Assembly: GCF_015624485.1 (NCBI RefSeq)
Contig: NZ_CP061378.1
Location: 806,001 to 870,000 of the forward strand
Reading direction: 5' to 3'
DNA length: 64,000 bases
Source of the DNA: Bradyrhizobium genosp. L
Lineage (GTDB): Bacteria; Pseudomonadota; Alphaproteobacteria; Rhizobiales; Xanthobacteraceae
Positions within the stretch are counted from its first letter, which is position 1, and each line of letters opens with the position of its first letter. Positions 8,969 to 17,531 of the stretch are shown here, piece by piece. The notes below the pieces were generated by a model. That model was not told the origin of the DNA and made no database searches. It saw only the letters and a list, made by a program, of their open reading frames with translations. The translations under genes were made by a program, and so were the position numbers.

Positions 8969-10095
8969 GACTGTCCCTTTGTCCCCTCGTAGCGGGCCAT
9001 GAAGGCCGGCGACATCGCGCGGAGCCGCGCATCGTCGATCCGGCCGGAGCGGGTGATGTAGCTGTAGGCGAAATCCAGGAGATCGCGCTTCATGTGCGTG
9101 CGAAAATGCTCGTACCAGTCGGCGCTGGTGCGCGCGGCGGTGACGAGCTTCCTTACGATCGGCTTGCGCTCGCTCTCATAGCGCGCCAGCGCGGCGGGAA
9201 TGCCGCCTTCGCTTTCCAGCGCCTTGGTCAGCGCGATCGCGTCCTCGATCGCGAGCCGTGTGCCCGAGCCGATCGAGAAATGCGCCGAATGCAGCGCGTC
9301 GCCGATCAGCACCATGTTGCCGTGCGACCAGCGCTCGTTCCAGATCCACGGAAAATTGCGCCACAGTGATTTGTTCGAGATCAGCTTATGGCCGTCCAGC
9401 GTCGCGGCGAACACGCCTTCGCAGATTGCTTGCGATTCCTCGATGCTCTTGTCGGCAAAGCCGTAGGCCGCCCAGGTTGGCGCGTCGCACTCGACCAGGA
9501 AGGTGCTCATGTCCTTCGCATAGCGATAATGATGAGCGTTGAAGCAGCCCAATTCGGTCGCCACGAAGGTCTGCGACAGCGTCGCGAACGTTTTCGTGGT
9601 GCCATACCAGGCGAATTTGTTGGTCGAATGCGTCACCGAGGCGCCGAACGCGCTCTCGAAACTGCGGCGGACCAGCGAGTTGAGCCCGTCGGCGGCGACG
9701 ATCAGGTCGTAGCCTTGGAGCTCGTCGACCGACTGCACCACGGTGTCGAACCGCGGCGTCACGCCGACGCTGCGCACCCGCTGTTGCAGGATCGTCAGCA
9801 GCTTCAGCCGGCCGATCGAGGAGAAACCGACCCCGTCGATCTCGACGCTCTCGCCGCGCAGGTTCAGCGTGATGTTGGTCCAGCTCTCCATCTGCGGCGC
9901 GATCGCCTCGACCGTGTCCGGGTCGTCGGCGCGCAAGAACTCCAGCGCCTGCTCGGAGAACACCACGCCGAAACCCCAGGTGGCGCCGGCTGAGTTCTGT
10001 TCGAACAGGTCGATCTCGGCGTCCGGATGACGCCTCTTCCAGAGATAGGCGAAGTAAAGCCCGCCGGGCCCTCCGCCGATCACGGCGATGCGCAA
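8965..10095 (-). CDS. Aryl-CoA FAD monooxygenase (salicylyl-CoA 5-hydroxylase-like)
   Basis: A 376-residue flavoprotein that corresponds to the FAD-hydroxylase half of salicylyl-CoA 5-hydroxylase / 2-aminobenzoyl-CoA monooxygenase proteins, without their C-terminal old-yellow-enzyme half. Visible are the RIAVIGGGPGGLYFAYLWKR nucleotide-binding start, VFSEQALEFL, the DG motif LIVAADGLNSLVRR, and the motif VLIGDALHSAHFSIGSGTRL. The best start is a TTG at 10095 with GGGAGG 5-6 bases upstream. It is co-transcribed with the aryl-CoA ligase. Together they could turn salicylate into gentisyl-CoA, which a thioesterase would hydrolyse to gentisate; no thioesterase gene is seen here. Confidence 0.75.
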   Translation of the reverse strand: MRIAVIGGGPGGLYFAYLWKRRHPDAEIDLFEQNSAGATWGFGVVFSEQALEFLRADDPDTVEAIAPQMESWTNITLNLRGESVEIDGVGFSSIGRLKLLTILQQRVRSVGVTPRFDTVVQSVDELQGYDLIVAADGLNSLVRRSFESAFGASVTHSTNKFAWYGTTKTFATLSQTFVATELGCFNAHHYRYAKDMSTFLVECDAPTWAAYGFADKSIEESQAICEGVFAATLDGHKLISNKSLWRNFPWIWNERWSHGNMVLIGDALHSAHFSIGSGTRLAIEDAIALTKALESEGGIPAALARYESERKPIVRKLVTAARTSADWYEHFRTHMKRDLLDFAYSYITRSGRIDDARLRAMSPAFMARYEGTKGQS

Positions 10096-10109
10096 CGTCT
10101 ACCTCCCAG

Positions 10110-10126
10110 ATTGACAGTGTACTTAC
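10110..10126. promoter_or_regulatory. Second copy of the gentisate-cluster operator-like site
   Basis: ATTGACAGTGTACTTAC matches the site at 4752-4768 at 14 of 17 positions, with the palindromic core AGTGTACT. It lies 15 bases upstream of the TTG start of the aryl-CoA monooxygenase gene. The position would let a repressor block this transcript, so the CoA-route operon and the gentisate operon may respond to the same regulator. Confidence 0.55.
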
Positions 10127-10233
10127 TATTTCCGGCACACTAGTCCGGCTTCAGCCGGAACGCCAGAGGGAAAATGCGGGCTTGCGGCGATGTCGAGGAG
10201 CCTGGCGGCCTAGCACGCAGGCAGCTCCATCCC

Positions 10234-10352
10234 CGTCATTGCGAGCGAAGCGAAGCAATCCATAGCGCCACTTGCGGAGCCATGGATTGCTTCGTCGCGG
10301 AGCCTGTCATCGGGCGCGCATTCGCGCGACCCGTTGGCTCCTCGCAATGACG
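10234..10352. repeat. Dispersed repeat, family C (CGTCATTGCGAG type), copy 1
   Basis: Starts with CGTCATTGCGAGCGAAGCG and ends with CTCGCAATGACG as inverted ends; inner arms GCAATCCAT / ATGGATTGC. It is downstream of the small cysteine-rich protein gene. A second copy is at 25740-25825. Confidence 0.88.
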
Positions 10353-10371
10353 AACCCGCTTATGAAACTCG

Positions 10372-10593
10372 CTACTTCTTCTCGGCCGCCTCCAGCACCT
10401 TCTTGCAGGCCGGCGTCAGCTTGTCGGTTTCCTTGGCGAGGCAGGCGATGATGCGGCCGCCGCCGGGCGTCACGCTTTTGCAGAACTTCTGGTAGTCGCC
10501 CATGCAGGCATCGCGCTGCGCGGCGGTCAGCTCCTGGGCGAAGGCGGCCGTCGATGCGCAAAGCAGCGCGGTGGTCAGGATGATACGCAACAT
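10372..10593 (-). CDS. Small exported cysteine-rich-repeat protein
   Basis: A 73-residue protein with a signal peptide (about 20 residues, ending AAFAQ) and a single cysteine-rich repeat. The four cysteines follow C-x7-C-x12-C-x11-C with PGGGRI in the middle, the pattern of the Golgi apparatus protein 1 cysteine-rich repeat (PF00839) as found in rhizobial exported proteins. Function is not known; the cysteines probably form two disulfides in the periplasm. The next gene upstream on the same strand encodes three copies of the same repeat, so the two are likely related by duplication. Confidence 0.75.
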   Translation of the reverse strand: MLRIILTTALLCASTAAFAQELTAAQRDACMGDYQKFCKSVTPGGGRIIACLAKETDKLTPACKKVLEAAEKK

Positions 10594-10631
10594 GTGTTTC
10601 TTCCCCGAGTGATTGGTCTGTGCAGATCACG

Positions 10632-11459
10632 TTATTGCGCCGCGAACGGCGCCAGCACGTCGCGGCAGGCCGGCGACAGCGAGCCGGCATTGGTCGCCAG
10701 GCACTGGATGATCCGGCCGCCGCCGGGTTGCACCCCGCCGCAGATCGATCGGACGTCGCCGCCGCAGGCCGAGCGCAGCACGAACAGCTCTTCGCGCGGC
10801 CGCATCGGCCGCAGCACGATCACGGCCGGCGCGGCCGCAGGTGCGGCAGCCGCTCCTGCTGCGGGTGCGGCGGCCTCGGTCGCGGCAGCCGGAGCCGCGC
10901 CACCGCCGCTCGCTGCGGCCACCGCCTTCTCGCAGGCCGGCGAGAGCTTGGCCTTGTTCTTCTCCAGGCACTGCAGCGCCGGCGCGCCGCCGGTGGGCAC
11001 GCCCGCGCAGACCTTGGGGTAATCCGAGCGGCATGCGCTGCGGATCGCCGAAATCTGCGCGTTGCTCGGCTTGCCGGTCGCGGCCTTCGGCGTCGCAGCC
11101 TCCGCGGCGGGCTTGGTCGCAGCCGCCGGGGCCGGACTTGCTTCAGTTTTTGCTGCCGGCGCTGCATCGGTCTTCGGCTCGGCGTCGGCCTTCGGCGCGG
11201 CCGGCGCCTCCACCGCCTTCACCGCGCTGGCGCAACCCGGCGCAAGACTGGCCATGTTCTTCTGCAGGCATTGCAGCGACGCCTCGCCGCCGGGCGGAAT
11301 GCTGGAGCAGTGCGCGATGTAATCGTTGCGGCATTGCGACTTGATGGCATCACGCTGCGCCGGGGTCGGTGCTTGCGACAAAGCCGGTGCGGCGCTCATC
11401 ATTGTCGCGAACGCAAGCCATGCCGACAGCCTCGCCCCACGTGTCAACACGTTGATCAT
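10632..11459 (-). CDS. Exported protein with three cysteine-rich repeats
   Basis: A 275-residue secreted protein. After a signal peptide (cleavage near SAAPALSQ) it has three cysteine-rich repeats, each C-x7-C-x12-C-x11-C with a P-x-GG core. Repeats one and two are separated by a low-complexity Ala/Pro/Lys linker of about 50 residues and repeats two and three by an Ala-rich linker. I chose the ATG at 11459 because it gives a clean signal peptide and has AAGGGA upstream; the frame is open to 11690, but that would put 77 residues before the signal peptide and overlap the divergent efflux gene. The biochemical role is unknown. Confidence 0.75.
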   Translation of the reverse strand: MINVLTRGARLSAWLAFATMMSAAPALSQAPTPAQRDAIKSQCRNDYIAHCSSIPPGGEASLQCLQKNMASLAPGCASAVKAVEAPAAPKADAEPKTDAAPAAKTEASPAPAAATKPAAEAATPKAATGKPSNAQISAIRSACRSDYPKVCAGVPTGGAPALQCLEKNKAKLSPACEKAVAAASGGGAAPAAATEAAAPAAGAAAAPAAAPAVIVLRPMRPREELFVLRSACGGDVRSICGGVQPGGGRIIQCLATNAGSLSPACRDVLAPFAAQ

Positions 11460-11663
11460 TTGACTAAATCCCTTGTTGGCGTCGGAAGCCGCCGCTTCAA
11501 TCGAACGGAGTTTTGAAAAGTCTCGTTGTCGCAACCTGAAAACGAGCGGCATCATTTTCGCTTTCGAGTTCCACTGCAAGCGGATTGTTGCTATGCAGGG
11601 AGCAAGCTGCTTTTCGCCCGATGCAACGTCTTTGAATGAAGCATTTTGAATCGAGGCCCCGAC

Positions 11664-12866
11664 ATGAGGCATGCGCGCGCACCGGCACATTTCATGCGGA
11701 GCTATTTTGTGCGGCTGCGAAGCACCACGCCGGCGCGTATCGCTTTCGCCACATCCGCCTTCGTCAGTTTAAGTGCCTGCGATCAAAATAGTTTTGTGCC
11801 GCCGCCGCCGCCGAAGGTCGATGTTGCACTGCCGGTGCAGCGCGCCATCACGCGCTATCTCGATGCCACCGGTAACACCGCGCCGATCAAGAGCGTCGAC
11901 CTCGTCGCGCGCGTGCAGGGCTTTCTGCAATCGATCAACTACAAGGACGGCTCTTTCGTGAAGGAGGGCACCACCCTGTTCACGATCGAGCCGGAGACCT
12001 ACAAGCTGAAGCTCGAGCAGGCGCAGGCTGCCGAAGCCGGCGCGCAGGCGACGGTGAAGCAGGCTGAGGCCGACTTCAAGCGGCAATCCGATTTGGTGCA
12101 GCGTCAGGCGGTGTCGCAGGCGACGCTGGACACATCGACCTCGACCCGCGACAACGCGCAGGCCAATCTGCAGCAGGCCCAGGTCAACACCCGGATCGCT
12201 GCGGTCAATTACGGCTACACCAACGTCGCCGCGCCGTTCGAGGGCATCGTCAGCAACCACCTGGTTTCGGTCGGCGAACTGGTCGGTGCGGCATCGCCGA
12301 CCCAGCTTGCTACCATCGTTCAGCTCGACCCGATCTACGTGAACTTCAACGTCAGCGAACAGGACGTGCAGCGCGTGCGCGACGAAGCGCGGCGGCGCGG
12401 CATTTCGATCGACGAGATCCGGCAATTGCCGATCGAGGTCGGCCTGCAGACCGAAACCGGCTATCCGCACAAGGGCAAGCTCGATTATATCGCGCCGACG
12501 GTCAACCAGTCGACCGGGACGCTGCCGGTGCGCGGCCTCGTGCCGAATTCGGATCGCGCGCTGCTGCCGGGCTTCTACGTCCGCGTCCGCGTGCCGTTCG
12601 ACAAGCAGGACAATGCACTGCTGGTGCCGGACACCTCCATCGGCAGCGATCAGGCCGGCCGTTACGTGCTGGTCGTCAACGCCGACAATGTGGTCGAGCA
12701 GCGCAAGGTGACGACGGGGCCGCTCGATGACGGCCTGCGCGTGATCGAGAGCGGACTGAAGGGCGAGGACCGCGTCGTCACCGCGGGGCTGTTGCGCGCG
12801 ATTCCCGGGCAGAAGGTCGACCCGCAGATGCAGAAGGGCGACGCGGCGCCGGCACCGGCGAAATAG
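11664..12866 (+). CDS. RND efflux periplasmic adaptor (membrane fusion protein)
   Basis: A 400-residue lipoprotein of the MexA/AcrA family that bridges the inner-membrane pump and an outer-membrane channel. The N-terminus has a hydrophobic signal ending in the lipobox LSAC, then a PPPPPK linker. Next come a lipoyl half (VDLVARVQGFLQSINYKDGS), a coiled-coil hairpin rich in Q/A (about 115-185), the second lipoyl half (NVAAPFEGIVSNHLVSVGEL), and the beta-barrel and membrane-proximal domains. I prefer the ATG at 11664, which has GAGG upstream, over the TTG at 11646. The pump gene follows 9 bases after the stop. No outer-membrane channel gene is adjacent. Confidence 0.9.
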   Translation: MRHARAPAHFMRSYFVRLRSTTPARIAFATSAFVSLSACDQNSFVPPPPPKVDVALPVQRAITRYLDATGNTAPIKSVDLVARVQGFLQSINYKDGSFVKEGTTLFTIEPETYKLKLEQAQAAEAGAQATVKQAEADFKRQSDLVQRQAVSQATLDTSTSTRDNAQANLQQAQVNTRIAAVNYGYTNVAAPFEGIVSNHLVSVGELVGAASPTQLATIVQLDPIYVNFNVSEQDVQRVRDEARRRGISIDEIRQLPIEVGLQTETGYPHKGKLDYIAPTVNQSTGTLPVRGLVPNSDRALLPGFYVRVRVPFDKQDNALLVPDTSIGSDQAGRYVLVVNADNVVEQRKVTTGPLDDGLRVIESGLKGEDRVVTAGLLRAIPGQKVDPQMQKGDAAPAPAK

Positions 12867-12875
12867 GGGCGCGCC

Positions 12876-15800
12876 ATGATCTCGAAATTCTTCATCGAGC
12901 GGCCGGTCCTTTCCAACGTCATCGCGATCCTGATGATCCTGCTCGGCGGCGTCGCGCTGTACAATCTCGCGGTCGCGCAATATCCGGATGTGGTGCCGCC
13001 GACCGTGCAGGTGACGACGCGCTATCCCGGCGCCTCGGCCAAGACCGTGGTCGACACCGTGGCGCTGCCGATCGAGCAGCAGGTCAACGGCGTCGAGGAC
13101 ATGCTCTACATGCAGTCCTACAGCGGCGCCGACGGCACCTATACGCTGACGGTGACCTTCAAGATCGGAACGGATCTGAACTTCGCGCAGGTGCTGGTGC
13201 AGAACCGCGTCTCCTCGGCGTTGTCGCAACTGCCGACGTCGGTGCAGAACCAGGGCGTCACGGTGCAGAAGAGATCGACCTCGATCCTTTTGTTCGTGAC
13301 GCTGACCTCGCCGAACAAGACCTATGACAGCCTGTTCCTGTCGAACTACGCCACCATCAATATCCGCGACGAGCTGTCGCGGTTGCCCGGTGTCGGCAAC
13401 GTCACGGTGTTCGGCGCCGGGCAGTATTCGATGCGGGTCTGGCTCGATCCGAACAAGCTGCAGGTGCGCGGGCTGATGCCGCAGGACGTCATCCAGGCGA
13501 TCCAGCAGCAGAGCCAGCAGGTCACTGCCGGCCAGGTCGGCGCGCCGCCGACGCCGGCGGGGCAGGCGTTCCAGTACACGCTGAACGTCAACGGCCGGCT
13601 CGACGACAAGAGCCAGTTCGAGGACATCATCGTCAAGACCGGCAGCGTCGGCGACGTCACGAGGGTGCGCGACGTCGGCTGGGTCGAGCTCGGCGCCCAG
13701 ACCTATAGCCAGATATTCTCGCTGAACCAGAAGCCTGCGGTGGGCATCGGCGTGTTCCAGTCGCCCGGCGCCAATGCGCTGCAGGTCGAGAAGGCGGTCG
13801 ACAAGAAGATGGCGGAGCTGGCCAAGCAGTTCCCGCAGGACATCAAATACGACACGCCGTTCGACACCACGAAGTTCGTCAACGCCTCGATCGAAGAAGT
13901 CTACAAGACCCTGCTCGAGGCCGGCGTGCTGGTGCTGGTCGTGATCCTGATCTTCCTGCAGGACTGGCGGGCGATGCTGGTGCCGGCGACCACGGTGCCG
14001 GTCACCATCATCGGCGCCTTCGCCGGCATGGCCGCGCTCGGCTTCACCATCAACCTGTCGACGCTGTTTGCGATCGTGCTGGCGATCGGTATCGTGGTCG
14101 ACGACGCCATCGTCGTGGTCGAGGGTGCCGCGCACAACATCGAGCGCGGCATGTCCGGCCACGACGCCGCGATCAAGGCGATGGACGAGTTGTTCGCGCC
14201 GATCGTCGGCATCACGCTGGTGCTGATCTCGGTGTTCCTGCCCGCCGCCTTCCTGCCGGGCCTGACCGGGCGGATGTACGCGCAATTCGCGCTCGTGATC
14301 GCCGCAACCGCGCTGCTCAGCGCCGTCAACGCCGCGACGTTGAAGCCGACGCAATGCGCGCTGTGGCTGCGCCCGCCGGCGCCGCCCGAGCAGCGCAACT
14401 TCTTCTATCGCGGCTTCAATGCGGCCTATGACCGGTTGGAGCGCGGCTATGCCCGCCTGATCACCGGCATTGCCGGCCACGCCAAGACGTCGGTCGCGAT
14501 TGCGCTGATCATCATCGGGCTTGCCGGTTATGGCCTGTCGCGGGTGCCGACCGGCTTCATCCCGATCGAGGATCAGGGCTATCTCTTGGCCGCCGTGCAA
14601 CTGCCTGACGGCGCGGCCCTCGACCGCACCCAACACGTGCTCGACAAGGTCACCGAGATCGCGAGCAAGACGCCCGGCGTCGAGCAGGTGGTCTCCATCG
14701 CGGGCATCTCCGCACTCGACAATTCGTCGAGCCTCGCCAATGCCGGCGTCGCCTATCTGATCCTGAAAGACTGGAGCTCACGTGGGCCCGGCGAAGACCT
14801 GCGCTCGCTGGTCTATGGCCTCAACGACAAGCTCGCTGTCATCCCGGAGGCGCGCATCCTGGTGATCCCGCCGCCGCCGATCCAGGGCATCGGCAATGCG
14901 GCGGGCTTCGCCATGCAGGTCGAGCTGCGCGACGGCAACGCCGATTACGGCAAGCTCCAGGCGGTCACCGGCGCCATCGTCGCCAACGCGCAGACCCAGA
15001 GCGCGCTGCAGCGGGTGCAGTCCTCGTTCCGCTCGATGGTGCCGCAGTTCGACGTCGAGGTCGACCGCATCAAGACCCAGACGCTCCATGTCACCACCGA
15101 CCAGATCTTTTCGACGCTGTCGTCGTATCTCGGCGCCAGCTATGTCAACCAGTTCACCAAGTTCGGCCGCACCTTCCAAGTCTACACCCAGGCCGACGCG
15201 CAGTATCGCCTCAGCCTGCGCGACATCGAGAACCTGATGGTGCGCAACAGCAATGGCGACATGATTCCGCTAGGCACCGTGGCGAAGATCACGCCGTCGG
15301 TCGGGCCGTCGCTGATCAGCCTCTATAACCTCTATCCGTCGGCCACCGTGATCGGCCTGCCGGCGCAGGGTTTTTCATCCGGTCAGTCGATGGGGCTGAT
15401 GGAGGAGATCGCGGCCAAGACGTTGCCGGCCGGCGCGGGTTATGAATGGACCGCGATGTCGTACCAGGAGAAGGCGGTCGGCGGCCAGATCTACTACGTA
15501 TTCGCGCTAGCGCTGCTGCTGGTCTATCTCGTGCTCGCCGGGCAGTATGAAAGCTGGTACGCGCCGATCTCGGTGATCCTGGCGGTGCCGCTGTCGCTGC
15601 TCGGACCGACGCTGGTGCTGACGGGCTTGCGGATCGAGAACAACCTCTACACCCAGATCGGCATCATCCTCCTGATCGCGCTGTCGGCCAAGAATGCGAT
15701 CCTGATCGTCGAGGTCGCGCTGGAGCACCATGTCCGCGACGGCAAGCCGGTGCTGCAATCGGCGATCGACGCCGCCCGCGCGCGCTTCCGGCCGATCCTG

Positions 15801-16046
15801 ATGACGTCGTTCGCCTTCATCCTCGGCGTCGTGCCGCTGGTGATCGCAAGCGGCGCCGGCGCCAACGCCCGCAAGTCGATCGGCATCACGGTGTTTTCCG
15901 GCATGATCGCCTCGACCTGCCTCGCCGTGCTGTTCGTGCCGGCGTTCTTCGTCGTGGTGCAGAATTTCGAGAACTGGCGCAAGGCGAGGAAGGGCAAGGC
16001 GCTCGGCGCGCAGCCGGCGCCGCAGCCGTCCGGCACCGTGCACTGA
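12876..16046 (+). CDS. RND multidrug efflux transporter, HAE1 family
   Basis: An inner-membrane proton-driven pump of 1056 residues, full length for the AcrB/MexB group. The start FFIERPVLSNVIAILMILLGG is the usual first membrane segment (shown here across residues 5-25). The proton-relay residues are kept: the aspartate pair in IVVDDAIVVVE in TM4 and the lysine in SAKNAILIVE in TM10. Two large periplasmic loops follow TM1 and TM7. It forms a trimer and works with the adaptor encoded just upstream. Substrates are likely hydrophobic drugs, solvents or plant phenolics; no regulator gene is adjacent to narrow this down. Confidence 0.93.
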   Translation: MISKFFIERPVLSNVIAILMILLGGVALYNLAVAQYPDVVPPTVQVTTRYPGASAKTVVDTVALPIEQQVNGVEDMLYMQSYSGADGTYTLTVTFKIGTDLNFAQVLVQNRVSSALSQLPTSVQNQGVTVQKRSTSILLFVTLTSPNKTYDSLFLSNYATINIRDELSRLPGVGNVTVFGAGQYSMRVWLDPNKLQVRGLMPQDVIQAIQQQSQQVTAGQVGAPPTPAGQAFQYTLNVNGRLDDKSQFEDIIVKTGSVGDVTRVRDVGWVELGAQTYSQIFSLNQKPAVGIGVFQSPGANALQVEKAVDKKMAELAKQFPQDIKYDTPFDTTKFVNASIEEVYKTLLEAGVLVLVVILIFLQDWRAMLVPATTVPVTIIGAFAGMAALGFTINLSTLFAIVLAIGIVVDDAIVVVEGAAHNIERGMSGHDAAIKAMDELFAPIVGITLVLISVFLPAAFLPGLTGRMYAQFALVIAATALLSAVNAATLKPTQCALWLRPPAPPEQRNFFYRGFNAAYDRLERGYARLITGIAGHAKTSVAIALIIIGLAGYGLSRVPTGFIPIEDQGYLLAAVQLPDGAALDRTQHVLDKVTEIASKTPGVEQVVSIAGISALDNSSSLANAGVAYLILKDWSSRGPGEDLRSLVYGLNDKLAVIPEARILVIPPPPIQGIGNAAGFAMQVELRDGNADYGKLQAVTGAIVANAQTQSALQRVQSSFRSMVPQFDVEVDRIKTQTLHVTTDQIFSTLSSYLGASYVNQFTKFGRTFQVYTQADAQYRLSLRDIENLMVRNSNGDMIPLGTVAKITPSVGPSLISLYNLYPSATVIGLPAQGFSSGQSMGLMEEIAAKTLPAGAGYEWTAMSYQEKAVGGQIYYVFALALLLVYLVLAGQYESWYAPISVILAVPLSLLGPTLVLTGLRIENNLYTQIGIILLIALSAKNAILIVEVALEHHVRDGKPVLQSAIDAARARFRPILMTSFAFILGVVPLVIASGAGANARKSIGITVFSGMIASTCLAVLFVPAFFVVVQNFENWRKARKGKALGAQPAPQPSGTVH

Positions 16047-16197
16047 AGCTCCCGCTGTCGGTTCTTTGCGTGTACGATTTCGGAATATTGGAATAGTAGC
16101 GCTGAGCTGCCCGACGTGTCAAGCATCTGTACGGGCTGCCGGACGCCGACTCCTTTGCATGGGGTTGTTTTCGACATTTTGGCAGGTGTGAAGCTGC

Positions 16198-16288
16198 GTA
16201 GGGTGGGCAAAGGAGTAAAGCGACGTGCCCACCATCCGCGACGTGCTCGTGATGGTGGGCACGGCGCAAGCGCCTTTGCCCACCCTAC
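16198..16288. repeat. Dispersed palindromic repeat, family B, copy 2
   Basis: Same arms as the element at 3571 (GTAGGGTGGGCAAAG / CTTTGCCCACCCTAC) with slightly longer centre. It lies between the convergent RND pump and MDR reductase genes. Confidence 0.9.
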
Positions 16289-16312
16289 GACCCTACGGCA
16301 CCTTGCTTCCGT

Positions 16313-17314
16313 CTACATCTTCACCATGCGCTTGCCACGGTTCTCGCCGGCGAGCAGGCCGATCAGCGCCTGCGGCGTGTTCTCGATGCCCTCGATCACG
16401 TCCTCCTGCACCTTCAGTTTGCCCGAAGACACCCAGGCCTGCAGGTCGGCCAGCGCGGCGTCGCGCTGGTCCATGTAGTCCATCACGATGAAGCCCTGCA
16501 TGACGAGCCGCTTCACCACGATCAGGCCGGGCACGCCGCGCGGACCGTGGGCGGAGGGGACGCCGTCATATTGCGAGATCGCGCCGCAGCAGGCGATGCG
16601 GCCGCGGTTGTTCATCTGCGCCAGACAGGCCTCCAGGACGTCGCCGCCGACATTGTCGAAATAGACGTCGATGCCCTTGGGCGCGGCCGCGCGCAGCGCC
16701 TTGTAGGTGGCGCCGTCCTTGTAGTCGACCGCGGCATCGAAGCCGAGCTCCGATGTCAGCCAGTGGCACTTGTCCTTGCCGCCGGCGATGCCGACCACGC
16801 GGCAGCCCTTGATCTTGGCGATCTGGCCGACGATCGAGCCGACCGAGCCGGCCGCGGCCGACACCACCACGGTCTCGCCCTCTTTGGGCTTGCCGACATG
16901 GAGCAGGCCGAAATAGGCGGTCAGCCCGGCAATGCCGTAGACGCTGAGCAGATGGGTCATCGGCTCGAGCTTCGGCATCTTCGCGAGATGCTTCGCCGGC
17001 ACCGCGGCGTAGTCCTGCCAGCCGGTGTCGCCGAACACGATGTCGCCCGGCTTCAGGGCCGGATCCTTCGACGATACGACCTCGGCGATGCCGCCGCCGG
17101 CCATCACGGTGTTGGCCTCGACCGCGGCGCGATAAGTCGCTCCATGCATCCAGGCGCGGTTGGCGGCGTCGAGCGAGATGTAGTGCGTGCGCACCAGCGC
17201 CTCGCCGTCCTTCGGCTCCGGGATCGCGCCCTTGGTCAGACGGAAATGCTCAGGCCCGAGCTTGCCGGTCGGCTTCTCCACAAGCAGGATCTGGCGATTG
17301 ACGGTGTCGTTCAT
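16313..17314 (-). CDS. NADP-dependent MDR oxidoreductase (leukotriene B4 dehydrogenase / CurA-like)
   Basis: A zinc-free medium-chain reductase of 333 residues. Its features are the N-terminal LVEKPTGKLGPEHFRL opening typical of the CurA/LTD group, the SLDAANRAWM segment, and the cofactor-binding stretch VVVSAAAGSVGSIVGQIAKI with GCRVVGIAGGKDKC. The VYFDNVGGDVLEACL motif follows at about 216-230. These enzymes reduce the double bond of alpha,beta-unsaturated ketones or aldehydes with NADPH. The exact substrate is unknown. It is a single gene between two unrelated units. Confidence 0.85.
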   Translation of the reverse strand: MNDTVNRQILLVEKPTGKLGPEHFRLTKGAIPEPKDGEALVRTHYISLDAANRAWMHGATYRAAVEANTVMAGGGIAEVVSSKDPALKPGDIVFGDTGWQDYAAVPAKHLAKMPKLEPMTHLLSVYGIAGLTAYFGLLHVGKPKEGETVVVSAAAGSVGSIVGQIAKIKGCRVVGIAGGKDKCHWLTSELGFDAAVDYKDGATYKALRAAAPKGIDVYFDNVGGDVLEACLAQMNNRGRIACCGAISQYDGVPSAHGPRGVPGLIVVKRLVMQGFIVMDYMDQRDAALADLQAWVSSGKLKVQEDVIEGIENTPQALIGLLAGENRGKRMVKM

Positions 17315-17531
17315 TGGCGATGTCTCCCCCTCGCGTTGATCGCTAACGATGCAATTGACTGCGCCGCAGGCGCCTCATTGCACAGATTGTGCGCTGCATG
17401 AACGCTAGTCCGCGCGCTGGCATTCCACAACGGGAACATTCCGGCAAAGTCCCGCTCGGCGCGAAGCGTGTTGCATAGGTGCGTAAATCTGCCACACTTG
17501 CCCTTCGCTGGGAACTTACGGGGGTAAGAGA

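Noticed and set aside
11769..14636. Minus-strand frame of 955 codons across the RND efflux genes
   Set aside because: It is rich in Arg, His, Gln and Asp with no domain motifs and runs exactly opposite a clear adaptor and pump. Long antisense frames are expected at this GC content.
17402..17531. Sigma-54 promoter before the dicarboxylate symporter, as known for rhizobial dctA
   Set aside because: A GG..GC pair near GGCGCG and TTGCA has the wrong spacing (13 rather than 10 bases), so it does not fit the consensus.
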